Under the pieces are notes generated by a model. That model made no database searches and was not told where the DNA came from. It was given only the letters and a program-made list of their open reading frames with translations. DNA of 64,000 bases from assembly GCF_013378055.1 (NCBI RefSeq), contig NZ_CP051130.1, positions 2,358,001 through 2,422,000 of the forward strand, in the 5' to 3' direction. This document shows positions 9,382 to 17,002 of this stretch, piece by piece. The position numbers and the translations under genes were made by a program. Positions within the stretch are counted from its first letter, which is position 1. Every line of letters begins with the position of its first letter. Source of the stretch: Parasphingopyxis sp. CP4. GTDB lineage: Bacteria; Pseudomonadota; Alphaproteobacteria; Sphingomonadales; Sphingomonadaceae.

Positions 9382-9753
9382 AAACCCCCCCGGGATAGAC
9401 AGGCTCTTATCGCCAAAGAACCTCAACATCGGGTTAAGCGAACGGGCAGTCCGCGCGGTTTTTCAAACGCGGTAAAGCTTTGTTTAACGGTGTTTTTCAG
9501 GAAAGAATTAACGGGCCACGCCCTATCTGAGGGGCATGACATGGCAAACCCTCTCGAACCTCTGGCAGTCTATCACTGAGGATTTCGCGCTTTCGGCGGT
9601 AACGCTGGCCCGGATCTTTCAGTCCGGACCCGCCTAATCGCGCCCAGCAGGAAGTCAGGCGCCCCTCTACCAACGGCTTGCTGATTTACTTTTTCTTAGC
9701 ATCGCCGAAGTCGATTGCGCCAAAAACGGGCGCTTGCTATGCGCGTCGCCATC
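9382..9753. other. Intergenic region with one weak microprotein frame
   Basis: Between the DUF4402 gene B and the zf-CHCC gene there is no convincing gene. It should hold the promoters of both flanking divergent genes. The only plausible reading frame is 33 codons at 9536-9637 on the plus strand, beginning MTWQTLSNLW and ending FQSGPA. A GGGG stretch lies only one base from its ATG, which is too close for a good ribosome-binding site. I therefore do not call it a gene. Confidence 0.5.
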
Positions 9754-9972
9754 ATGACCGACCAGCCTGAAACCGTAAGAGTCTCCGATACCCGCGTTGC
9801 GTGCGACGGGGCCGATGATATTGCCGGCGGCGCAGCCCTTGGCCATCCGCGGGTCTGGCTCGAGATTGATGAGGCCGGCTATGTCGATTGTGGCTATTGC
9901 GACCGGCATTTTGTCCTGATTGGCGGCCCGGCTGATACAGCGTCTGCCGATAAGGGTGTATCCGCCGACTAA
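9754..9972 (+). CDS. Zinc-finger domain protein (zf-CHCC, NDUFS6-like)
   Basis: A 72-residue protein of the zf-CHCC family, related to the zinc-binding complex I subunit NDUFS6. The metal ligands appear as C17, H31 (GHPRVWLEI), C46 and C49 ([12 protein letters not shown]). In alphaproteobacteria these proteins are small cytoplasmic or complex-I-associated zinc proteins, but direct evidence of function is limited. I chose the ATG at 9754; an in-frame ATG at 9739 would add five residues. The tldD gene begins 19 bases after its stop, so the two are probably cotranscribed. Confidence 0.85.
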   Translation: MTDQPETVRVSDTRVACDGADDIAGGAALGHPRVWLEIDEAGYVDCGYCDRHFVLIGGPADTASADKGVSAD

Positions 9973-9991
9973 TCTCCTTATATCGGATCGT

Positions 9992-11422
9992 ATGACAACT
10001 TCATCCGATCCCCGTTCGCTTCTTTACCGCGCCGATGCGCTTGATCCTGATCGTGCCAAGGCGCTGACAGCCGACATTTTGAAGACCGCTGATGATGGCG
10101 AGCTCTATATGCAATATAGCGCGTCCGAAGCCTTTGCCTTTGACGATGGCCGGTTGAAGACCGCCGATTACAGCACCGAAGCCGGTTTTGGCCTGCGCGG
10201 CGTATCAGGTGAGACGACCGCCTTTGCCCATGCCAATGAGATTAGCGAGGCCGCCATATTGCGTGCCGGTGAAACGATGCGATTGCTCGATCCGGCAGCA
10301 CAAACACGCCAGCCAGCGCCGCGCGCTACGAACCGCCATCTCTATACGGCTGATGATCCGCTGACCCTCGTTCCCTTTGCCGAGAAAGTGGCGCTATGCG
10401 AGCAGATCGATGCCGCCGCCCGCGCCCGCGATCCGCGTGTCGTGCAGGTCACTGCCGGGCTCTCAGGATCGTGGAGCGTAATCGAGATCGTCCGGCCCGA
10501 TGGTTATGTCGCCACCGATATCCGTCCACTCGTTCGGCTCAATGTCTCGATTGTTGTCGAGGAAAATGGGCGGCGCGAAACCGGCTTTTACGGCATGGGC
10601 GGGCGTTATCTGTATGACCGCCTGTTTGAGAGCGCGAACTGGAATCGCGCAATCGATGAGGCTCTGGCCCAGGCAATCGTCAATCTTGGTTCGGAACCGG
10701 CACCGGCTGGCGAGTTTGAAGTCGTGCTCGGCCCAGGCTGGCCCGGCATCCTGCTCCATGAAGCGATCGGCCATGGCCTGGAAGGCGATTTCAACCGCAA
10801 GGGGACGTCCGCTTTTTCCGGCCGTATCGGCGAACGCGTTGCAGCGCCGGGCGTCACGGTGGTCGATGATGGATCGATTGCCGATCGGCGCGGTTCGCTC
10901 TCGATCGACGATGAAGGCACACCGACCCAGGAAACCGTGCTGATCGAGGATGGCATCCTTGCCGGCTATATGCAGGATCGCATGAATGCGCGGCTGATGG
11001 GCGTCCCTGCCACCGGCAATGGCCGCCGCGAAAGTTTCGCCTATGCGCCGATGCCGCGCATGACCAACACCTTCATGCGGGCCGGCGAAGATGATCCGGA
11101 AGAAATCATGAGCCGGGTGAAGGATGGCATTTTCGCCAAAAGCTTTGGCGGCGGACAGGTCGATATCACGAGCGGTAAATTCGTGTTCAGTTGCACTGAG
11201 GCTTATCGCGTGAAAAACGGCAAGATCGGCGCGCCGATCAAGGGCGCAACGCTGATCGGCGACGGGCCCACCGCGCTCACCAAGGTATCGGCGATCGGCA
11301 ACGATCTCGCGCTCGACGAAGGCATCGGCATTTGCGGCAAGGGCGGCCAGTCCGTCCCCGCCGGTGTTGGCCAGCCGACGCTGTTGCTGGATGGGCTGAC
11401 GGTTGGCGGAACGGCGGCATAG
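9992..11422 (+). CDS. tldD: Metalloprotease TldD
   Basis: A 476-residue TldD subunit. With TldE/PmbA it forms a cytoplasmic zinc protease that degrades unfolded peptides and matures modified peptides such as microcins. The metal site is HEAIGHGLEGD, with the HExxxH ligands at H256, E257 and H261. The conserved FVFSCTEAYRVKNG and GATLIGDGPTALTKV blocks follow near the C terminus. The start at 9992 (MTTSSDPRSLL) matches the family; further upstream codons overlap the zf-CHCC gene. TldE is not in the window. Length is normal and the sequence looks intact. Confidence 0.95.
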   Translation: MTTSSDPRSLLYRADALDPDRAKALTADILKTADDGELYMQYSASEAFAFDDGRLKTADYSTEAGFGLRGVSGETTAFAHANEISEAAILRAGETMRLLDPAAQTRQPAPRATNRHLYTADDPLTLVPFAEKVALCEQIDAAARARDPRVVQVTAGLSGSWSVIEIVRPDGYVATDIRPLVRLNVSIVVEENGRRETGFYGMGGRYLYDRLFESANWNRAIDEALAQAIVNLGSEPAPAGEFEVVLGPGWPGILLHEAIGHGLEGDFNRKGTSAFSGRIGERVAAPGVTVVDDGSIADRRGSLSIDDEGTPTQETVLIEDGILAGYMQDRMNARLMGVPATGNGRRESFAYAPMPRMTNTFMRAGEDDPEEIMSRVKDGIFAKSFGGGQVDITSGKFVFSCTEAYRVKNGKIGAPIKGATLIGDGPTALTKVSAIGNDLALDEGIGICGKGGQSVPAGVGQPTLLLDGLTVGGTAA

Positions 11423-11446
11423 GAACGCGCAACAAAGGAAGAGACG

Positions 11447-12025
11447 ATGGCTGATTTTTTCGATGCACTGACCGACAAGCAGATCGCTTTTGTCGAAAAG
11501 CAGCCGATGTTCTTTGTTGCAACGGCGGCGGCCGATGGGCGGATCAACTTATCGCCCAAAGGCTATGATGCGTTTCGCGTGCTTGGACCCAACCGCGTGG
11601 CTTATCTCGATCTTGGCGGGTCCGGCAATGAAACCCATGCGCACCTAACCGCCGACGGCCGGATTACGATCATGTTCTGTGCCTTCGAACAGCCGGCCCT
11701 GATCTTCCGCATCTATGGCCATGGCACAGCCGTGCTGCCGCAGGATGATGGCTGGGACGAACTGGCTGCGAATTTCGAGATCCTCCCGGGCACCCGGCAG
11801 ATTTTCGATATTGCGGTGGATAATGTTCAGGAAAGCTGCGGCTGGGGCGTGCCCTTCATGGAGCACAAACAAGATCGCGCCACACTCCAAAAAGCCCATA
11901 AACAGCCCAGCGAAGACGAATGGCTCGCCAAGGTTGGCGGGCGTACCGAGAGTATCGATGGCCTGCCGGTCCGTCCGACGACCCGCTATTTCGACGAGGA
12001 GATCAAGGTCGATGGCGCTGGTTGA
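11447..12025 (+). CDS. Pyridoxamine 5'-phosphate oxidase-like flavin protein
   Basis: A 192-residue protein with the split-barrel FMN-binding fold. The N-terminal part MFFVATAAADGRINLSPKGYD and the following LDLGGSGNETHAHL are typical of the pyridoxamine oxidase-related family, whose members bind FMN, F420 or heme. It is not PdxH itself because the PdxH C-terminal signature is missing. It begins 24 bases after tldD and overlaps the next gene by 14 bases, so tldD through the patatin gene may form one operon. Substrate is unknown. Confidence 0.8.
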   Translation: MADFFDALTDKQIAFVEKQPMFFVATAAADGRINLSPKGYDAFRVLGPNRVAYLDLGGSGNETHAHLTADGRITIMFCAFEQPALIFRIYGHGTAVLPQDDGWDELAANFEILPGTRQIFDIAVDNVQESCGWGVPFMEHKQDRATLQKAHKQPSEDEWLAKVGGRTESIDGLPVRPTTRYFDEEIKVDGAG

Positions 12026-12224
12026 ACTGGGCCGCTTTCCGAGCGGCGTTGAAGCCGCGATCATTCGCGGACGGCTGCAGGCCGATGGGATTGAAGCTGT
12101 CTCGTTCGATACCGGGATGAATATCGCCGAAAGCGTTGGCATCATGATTCCCGTGCGGCTGATGGTGGAGGAGGCCGATCTTGAGGCTGCCCTTGCCGTA
12201 ATCCGCGAAGCGGAGGCGCAATGA
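12012..12224 (+). CDS. DUF2007-type small signalling protein
   Basis: A 70-residue protein. It resembles the DUF2007 (putative prokaryotic signal transducing) family: a short alpha-beta fold with the pattern FPSGVEAAIIRGRLQADGIEA and a C-terminal VEEADLEAALAVIREAE. Its start overlaps the preceding flavin protein gene by 14 bases in another frame, and its stop overlaps the patatin start by four bases (ATGA), which is strong evidence of translational coupling. Function is not established; members are often fused or linked to transporters and hydrolases. Confidence 0.7.
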   Translation: MALVELGRFPSGVEAAIIRGRLQADGIEAVSFDTGMNIAESVGIMIPVRLMVEEADLEAALAVIREAEAQ

Positions 12225-13033
12225 GTATTGCGCTTGTCCTGGGCGGCGGTGCTGGCCTTGGCTGGGCCCATATCGGCGTTGTCCGTGAGCTTGAAGCTGC
12301 CGGTATCGATATCGGCGTGCTGACCGGCACCTCGATCGGCGGCGTGGTCTCGATCGCCTTTGCATCCGGTCGCTTGGACATATTGGAGGAGCTCGCTCAA
12401 TCGGCATCGTCGATGCGCTCGGTGCTGCGCTATCTCGGCCCCAATTGGCGCCCGGGTTCGGTTTTGAGCGGCAAGGCGATTGCCAAGCTGATCGAAGAAC
12501 ATCTCGGCGATCTGACATTTGAATCGCTTAACATTCCCACCGCAGTCGTGGCCGCAGATCTGCTGTCCGGCGATGCTGTCATTCTCGATTCCGGCCCGGT
12601 CGGGGATGCGATCCATGCAACGATCGCCTTGCCCGGAATATTCCAGCCGGTCGTGCATGAGGGCATGATCCTGTCCGATGGCGGCGCGGTCATGCCGGTA
12701 CCCGTGACGCCTGCCCGGGCCATGGCCGATGGCCGACCGATCGTCGCGATCAATTTGCAGGGCGATTATATCGCTCGGCGCGCGGCGGTCGGCATCAAGG
12801 ATGGCGAGGACGCCAAACTGACCACCTTATCGGTGGTTCGCAGCGCCACCGGACTGATGCTCTCCAAGCTCGCGCGCCTCTCGCTCGACCAGGATCCGCC
12901 AGACCTCGAACTGCGTCTGCCGGTCGGCCATATCGACACGTCCAATTTCACCCGCGCCGAGGATCTGATTGAGATTGGACGCCGTGAAGCGGTGAAGGCC
13001 ATCCCAGAAATCGAAAGATTGATTGACGGTTGA
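12221..13033 (+). CDS. Patatin-like phospholipase (RssA-type)
   Basis: A 270-residue patatin-family serine hydrolase. The oxyanion-hole glycines are LGGGAGLGWAHIG at residues 7-19, the nucleophile is S38 in GTSIGG, and the catalytic aspartate is D153 in DGG. These three elements form the Ser-Asp dyad, so the protein should be an active lipase or acyl hydrolase. There is no signal peptide, so it acts in the cytoplasm or on the inner face of the membrane. It is the last gene of the overlapping run that begins near 11447. The lipid substrate is unknown. Confidence 0.88.
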   Translation: MSIALVLGGGAGLGWAHIGVVRELEAAGIDIGVLTGTSIGGVVSIAFASGRLDILEELAQSASSMRSVLRYLGPNWRPGSVLSGKAIAKLIEEHLGDLTFESLNIPTAVVAADLLSGDAVILDSGPVGDAIHATIALPGIFQPVVHEGMILSDGGAVMPVPVTPARAMADGRPIVAINLQGDYIARRAAVGIKDGEDAKLTTLSVVRSATGLMLSKLARLSLDQDPPDLELRLPVGHIDTSNFTRAEDLIEIGRREAVKAIPEIERLIDG

Positions 13034-13133
13034 GTGATTTTTTTGAATCGGCTCACTGCTCGGAAAACAGCGATTTTTTCACAATATTGAAATAATATTA
13101 TAACAAAATTCGCATTTTTATTGCAATCGCCAT

Positions 13134-13150
13134 TTGACACCTATGTTGCG
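13134..13150 (+). promoter_or_regulatory. Degenerate sigma-54-type promoter before glnK
   Basis: TTGACACCTATGTTGCG has the spacing of a sigma-54 element (two bases, then 10, then GC) with TTGC at -12. The invariant GG at -24 is changed to GA. It lies 34 bases before the glnK ATG in an AT-rich region, where a nitrogen-responsive promoter is expected. The TTGACA hexamer could instead be a sigma-70 -35 element, but no good -10 follows at 17 bases. Confidence 0.4.
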
Positions 13151-13183
13151 ATGCAGCAATCATCGCCCCATCAGGGAGGCGAT

Positions 13184-13522
13184 ATGAAACTAGTCATAGC
13201 TATTATAAAACCGTTCAAACTGGATGAGGTGCGTGAAGCCTTGTCCGAAATAGGCGTCCAGGGGATGACCGCGGTCGAGGCCAAAGGCTTCGGCCGACAA
13301 AAGGGTCAAACCGAGGTTTACCGCGGCGCTGAATATGCCACAAACATGGTTCCCAAGATCCGTATCGAGACAGTGGTCAGCGATGATCTCGCGCCGCGCG
13401 TCGTCGAAACCATCGCTGCTGCAGCGAATACGGAATCGATCGGAGACGGCAAGATTTTCACACTTGATGTCGGTGGTGCAGTGCGAATTCGCACAGGCGA
13501 AACCGACGAGACGGCTCTGTAA
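13184..13522 (+). CDS. glnK: Nitrogen regulatory protein P-II (GlnK)
   Basis: A 112-residue P-II trimer subunit that senses 2-oxoglutarate, ATP and ADP. It carries the T-loop GQTEVYRGAEY with the uridylylation tyrosine Y51, and the ADP/ATP-binding B and C loops (GDGKIFTLDV and IRTGETDETAL). The start at 13184 has a GGGAGG ribosome-binding site. The amtB gene begins 10 bases after the stop. This linkage identifies it as GlnK, which plugs AmtB when nitrogen is plentiful, rather than GlnB. Confidence 0.95.
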   Translation: MKLVIAIIKPFKLDEVREALSEIGVQGMTAVEAKGFGRQKGQTEVYRGAEYATNMVPKIRIETVVSDDLAPRVVETIAAAANTESIGDGKIFTLDVGGAVRIRTGETDETAL

Positions 13523-13532
13523 GGGGAAGATA

Positions 13533-14858
13533 ATGCGACTTTTTACCAAAATTTCGGCCTATGCCGTGGCGGCCCTCGCCGCTGCCCCTGCCTGGGGCCA
13601 GGACGCCGCCGAAGCTGCGACTGCAACGGTTGATAAGGGCGATACCGCCTGGATGATTGTGGCTACCGTGCTTGTGATGGCGATGATCGTGCCGGGGCTC
13701 GCGCTCTTTTATGGCGGCCTCGCCCGCACCAAGAATATGGCGTCGGTTCTCACCCAGGTGATGGCCGTGGCCTGTCTCGCGATGATTGTCTGGGTAACCT
13801 ATGGCTACTCGATGGCGTTCGGCGATACCGGCAATGCCTATATCGCCGACTTCGGCAAGATATTCCTTGCCGGTGTCACAACGGATTCAACCGCGGCGAC
13901 ATTTACCGATGGCGTCGAGATTCCCGAATTCATCTTCATTGCCTTCCAGATGACCTTTGCCGCGATCACCGCGGCGCTGGTGGTCGGCGGCGTGATCGAG
14001 CGGGCGAAATTCTCGACGATCATGGTCTTCGCCCTGATCTGGCTGACGATCGTCTATTTCCCGATCGCCCATATGGTCTGGGCAACGGGCGGACTGATCT
14101 TCGAATGGGGCGCGCTTGATTTTGCCGGCGGTACTGTCGTGCATATCAATGCCGGTGTCTCCGCTCTGGTCGGTTGCCTGATCCTCGGCAAACGGCTCGG
14201 CTATCAAAAAGACGCCATGCCGCCGCACTCGCTGACCATGACCTTGGTCGGTACGGGCTTGCTGTGGGTCGGTTGGTTCGGGTTCAACGGCGGCTCTGCT
14301 CTCGAAGCAGATGGCTTTGCCTCGCTCGCCGTGCTCAACACCTTCGTCGCAACCGCAGCTGGCGTGCTCTTCTGGATGCTCGCTGAAGCGGTTACCGGCC
14401 GCAAGGGTTCGCTGCTCGGTGCCTGTTCAGGTGCAATTGCCGGGCTGGTTGCGGTTACGCCGGCAGCTGGCAATGGCGGGCCGTTCGGCGCGATCCTGGT
14501 CGGCGCAGTGGCGGCAATACTCTGCTTCTGGTTCGTCGCCGTCATCAAGCCGAAGCTCGGCTTTGACGACACGGCCGATGTGTTCGGTATCCACGGTATC
14601 GGCGGTATCGTCGGTTCGCTCGGCACGGCATTCACGATGATGCCAGCGCTCGGTGGACCGGGTGATGCGGACTATGCCGCTGGCGCTCAGTTCGTGATCC
14701 AGCTCCAGGGCGTGCTTGTTGCCGTCGCCTGGGCCGGTGTCGGCTCTGCCATTGCCTTCTACGTTGCCAAGCTCGTCACCGGCGGGCGGGTCAGCGAAGA
14801 AGCCGAACGCGAAGGTCTCGACCTCGCTGAACATGGCGAGCGTGCTTACAATTATTGA
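13533..14858 (+). CDS. amtB: Ammonium transporter
   Basis: A 441-residue ammonium channel with a cleavable signal peptide (about residues 1-24, ending AWGQDA) and about 11 transmembrane helices. The twin pore histidines appear in VVHINAGVSALVG and VFGIHGIGGIVGS. FYGGLARTKN marks the first helices. It starts 10 bases after glnK with AAGGGGAAG as ribosome-binding site. The two proteins work together in ammonium uptake under nitrogen limitation. A strong terminator follows 37 bases after the stop. Confidence 0.96.
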   Translation: MRLFTKISAYAVAALAAAPAWGQDAAEAATATVDKGDTAWMIVATVLVMAMIVPGLALFYGGLARTKNMASVLTQVMAVACLAMIVWVTYGYSMAFGDTGNAYIADFGKIFLAGVTTDSTAATFTDGVEIPEFIFIAFQMTFAAITAALVVGGVIERAKFSTIMVFALIWLTIVYFPIAHMVWATGGLIFEWGALDFAGGTVVHINAGVSALVGCLILGKRLGYQKDAMPPHSLTMTLVGTGLLWVGWFGFNGGSALEADGFASLAVLNTFVATAAGVLFWMLAEAVTGRKGSLLGACSGAIAGLVAVTPAAGNGGPFGAILVGAVAAILCFWFVAVIKPKLGFDDTADVFGIHGIGGIVGSLGTAFTMMPALGGPGDADYAAGAQFVIQLQGVLVAVAWAGVGSAIAFYVAKLVTGGRVSEEAEREGLDLAEHGERAYNY

Positions 14859-14895
14859 TTTGCACTAATCACAGAGGTTCGTTCCCGCGAATCAC

Positions 14896-14928
14896 TGGGC
14901 CGGTGGAGAGATCCACCGGCCCATTTTT
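14896..14928 (+). terminator. Rho-independent terminator of glnK-amtB
   Basis: A perfect 12-base-pair stem, TGGGCCGGTGGA / TCCACCGGCCCA, with a GAGA loop (14908-14911), followed directly by TTTTT. It ends the glnK-amtB transcript. The reverse orientation has no T tract, so it should not terminate the convergent minus-strand run well, whose last stop codon lies at its edge. Confidence 0.95.
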
Positions 14929-15220
14929 ATGTGATCTCGATAGATATCATCCGACCGGATTGGCTGGCTTCCCGCGCAATATCCGTCATCGCTTCGATTA
15001 TTGCGGCCGTAAAGCGCGCCGCCTGATCCGGTTTGTAGATCTCGATGAGCAGTGGCGGTTCAACCCGATTTATCTGTCCGGCGACAAGTGAATCTTCAAG
15101 CGCATCCAAATTGCGCCAGTGCCAGTCCGGCGCGCCCAGTTGCGGCAGGATTTCGTCATAGAAATTGGCCTTAGATCTCCAATCACAGGGGTGGAGAATG
15201 ATGCGAGTTGGTTCACTCAT
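14927..15220 (-). CDS. Barstar-family ribonuclease inhibitor (orphan)
   Basis: A 97-residue protein with the barstar fold pattern: an N-terminal strand (TRIILHPCDW), helix (SKANFYDEILPQLG), the characteristic PDWHWRNLDALEDSL, then INRVEPPLLIEI and a long C-terminal helix. In barstar the region around the aromatic/LDAL helix blocks the barnase active site. No barnase-like RNase is seen nearby. Its ATG overlaps the end of the sterol-desaturase gene by eight bases, so it is translationally coupled to it. Function here is unclear: immunity to a foreign RNase, or a domesticated role. Confidence 0.75.
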   Translation of the reverse strand: MSEPTRIILHPCDWRSKANFYDEILPQLGAPDWHWRNLDALEDSLVAGQINRVEPPLLIEIYKPDQAARFTAAIIEAMTDIAREASQSGRMISIEIT

Positions 15221-16109
15221 CAGTAGCGAGCTGATCCCGCCAGCGCGCCTTGATTGTATCGCTGGTGTCGCGCGAGCCATCATGGCTCCAGCCGGGCGGG
15301 CGGAGGAGATAGCCGATCTTGTTGCGGATGCCGGGCACCGTCGCGACATCCCGGGCGATGCCGATCCATTCATGGAACGCCGCCCAAAGCAGGTTGAAGC
15401 TGCCGAGATTCTTGATGATGCCATAGCGTGGCCGCTCGTCAGCGCGCTCCGCTTCGAATGTCCCGAACATGCGATCCCAGATGATCAGCATGCCGGCATA
15501 GTTTTTATCTAGATAGCGCGGGTTGGTCGCATGATGGACGCGGTGATGCGACGGCGTGTTGAAGAATGCCTCGAACCAGCGCGGCATCCGGTCAATCGCC
15601 TCGGTATGGATCCAGAATTGATACACCAGGTTCACCGCGCTCGCGAAGAGCAGCATTTCAACCGGAAAGCCGAGCAGGATGATCGGCAGGCTGAAGGCAA
15701 AGGAGAGCGAGAAGAAACCGGTCCATGTCTGCCGCAATGCGGTCGAGAGATTATAATGCTGGCTCGAATGATGGATCACATGGCTGGCCCAGAACCAGCG
15801 CACCCGATGGGCCATGCGGTGAAAGACATAATAGGCAAGATCGTCGAGCAGAAAGACAAGGATCCAGGCCCACCAGACATAGCCGATTTCGAACAGGCCG
15901 AATTGCGATAGCCAGACCGACAGGCCGATAACAAAGGAGCCGGTCAGCGCGCCGGCGACCGTACTACCGGTGCCGAGCAACAGCGAGATCAGCGTGTCCT
16001 TGGGCTCATAGCGGCTGGGATCGACGCGGCGGGCAATCACCATCTCGATCAGGATCAGGATGATGAAAGCGGGGATCGCATATTGGACCGGATCAGGCAG
16101 CTCATCCAT
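15213..16109 (-). CDS. Sterol desaturase / fatty acid hydroxylase family membrane protein
   Basis: A 298-residue integral membrane di-iron enzyme. Helices are visible near residues 8-25, 45-75 and 80-105. The histidine boxes are HRMAH, HVIHHSSQHYN and HRVHHATN, the eight-histidine pattern of the fatty acid hydroxylase superfamily. The C-terminal part (YAGMLIIWDRMFGTF) is typical of bacterial members. I chose the ATG at 16109 (MDELPDPV); an upstream in-frame ATG at 16163 is less likely. It overlaps the genes on both sides by eight bases. The lipid substrate is unknown. Confidence 0.85.
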   Translation of the reverse strand: MDELPDPVQYAIPAFIILILIEMVIARRVDPSRYEPKDTLISLLLGTGSTVAGALTGSFVIGLSVWLSQFGLFEIGYVWWAWILVFLLDDLAYYVFHRMAHRVRWFWASHVIHHSSQHYNLSTALRQTWTGFFSLSFAFSLPIILLGFPVEMLLFASAVNLVYQFWIHTEAIDRMPRWFEAFFNTPSHHRVHHATNPRYLDKNYAGMLIIWDRMFGTFEAERADERPRYGIIKNLGSFNLLWAAFHEWIGIARDVATVPGIRNKIGYLLRPPGWSHDGSRDTSDTIKARWRDQLATDE

Positions 16110-16515
16110 GCGCGATGGCTCCGGCCTGCGATGTGAGTTGGTCCGTCCAGTGCTGCGTGGCATCGTCTTCGAGTTCGAGATGTAGATCGCCGAACATCAT
16201 CTCGCCGGTCTCCACGATGAGCATCGCACCGTCGCGGCGGATCGAAGGGGCTTCATGCAGCACCCGGGCGGCAACATTGGCGCCATGATCGCGCAGCAGG
16301 ACATAATCTCCGCCCTGCCCGGCCACCAGCGCCGCTTTTCCATCGATGCTGACTGCGGCACCGGTCGGTTGGAAACCGCTATGCGCCTCGCGGGCCAGCT
16401 GTCTCGCATCCGCTTCGCTGCCGATGCGCGGTATGCGGCCGAGGCCCATCAGCCAGCTGATGGCGGCCACGACAAAGACCGCGGCGAGCGAGCCAAGGAG
16501 GACCGTCAGATTCAT
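16102..16515 (-). CDS. Membrane-anchored protein of unknown function
   Basis: A 137-residue protein with one N-terminal transmembrane helix (LTVLLGSLAAVFVVAAISWLM) and a soluble domain of about 110 residues. I do not recognise the domain. It has a beta-rich look, with AAVSIDGKAALVAGQGGDYVLL near the middle. Start and stop overlap its neighbours (four bases with the phosphatase-like gene, eight with the desaturase), so it belongs to the same tightly packed operon and probably works at the membrane with the desaturase-family protein. Confidence 0.7.
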   Translation of the reverse strand: MNLTVLLGSLAAVFVVAAISWLMGLGRIPRIGSEADARQLAREAHSGFQPTGAAVSIDGKAALVAGQGGDYVLLRDHGANVAARVLHEAPSIRRDGAMLIVETGEMMFGDLHLELEDDATQHWTDQLTSQAGAIAHG

Positions 16516-16940
16516 TTGGCGGCGGCGAAGGCATCCATGATCGAGCGGATCGCCCCGACATCATAGCCCGCATTGGCGGCCTCGGTGGCGATTGTTTCGG
16601 GATCGCGGCCCGTATGCGCTTCGGCCAAGGCCCAGAGCAGCGTGGACCGCGTGCCCGAGCGGCAATAGGCCAGTGTCTTGCCGCCATTCTCGTCAATCGC
16701 GCTGCGCATGGCCTCGACCTGTGGCACCGAGAATCCGGCATGGGTGACGGGGATCGCGACATAGGCAAGCCCCGCATCCTGCGCAGCCGCGGCGATTGCG
16801 CCGCCAGCGGGCTGGTTCGGGTCTTCATCGTCCGGGCGATTGTTGATGATCAGCGTCACGCCCTGCTTGGCGGCTTCGGCAACATCGTCGGTAGAGATTT
16901 GCGGCGAAGCCAGGAAAGTATCGGTCACAGTACGAAACAT
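16512..16940 (-). CDS. Phosphatase-like / sulfurtransferase protein (TIGR01244 type)
   Basis: A 142-residue protein with a dual-specificity-phosphatase-like fold. The P-loop is CRSGTRS (C93 to R99), the C-x5-R signature, and an upstream NNRPDDEDPNQP forms the family motif seen in Blh-type proteins. Such proteins are annotated as TIGR01244 family sulfur transferase or beta-lactamase-hydrolase-like phosphatase and are linked to sulfide handling in some bacteria. I chose the ATG at 16940 (MFRTVTDTFL), which has GGAG upstream. It is the first gene of the overlapping run down to barstar. Confidence 0.82.
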   Translation of the reverse strand: MFRTVTDTFLASPQISTDDVAEAAKQGVTLIINNRPDDEDPNQPAGGAIAAAAQDAGLAYVAIPVTHAGFSVPQVEAMRSAIDENGGKTLAYCRSGTRSTLLWALAEAHTGRDPETIATEAANAGYDVGAIRSIMDAFAAAK

Positions 16941-17002
16941 GGGGGTCTCCTCTTGTCGCCGCTCATATGGCCAGACGGGGCCGGTGCGCAAGCGCTGAGC
17001 GG

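Noticed and set aside
9536-9637. A 33-codon frame beginning MTWQTLSNLW.
   Set aside because: The GGGG stretch is only one base from the ATG and there is no hydrophobic or family pattern. It could be real, but evidence is too weak.
13034-13110. Terminator after the patatin gene (CTG-CTCGGAAAA-CAG followed by T-rich bases).
   Set aside because: The stem is only 3-4 pairs and not stable enough to call.
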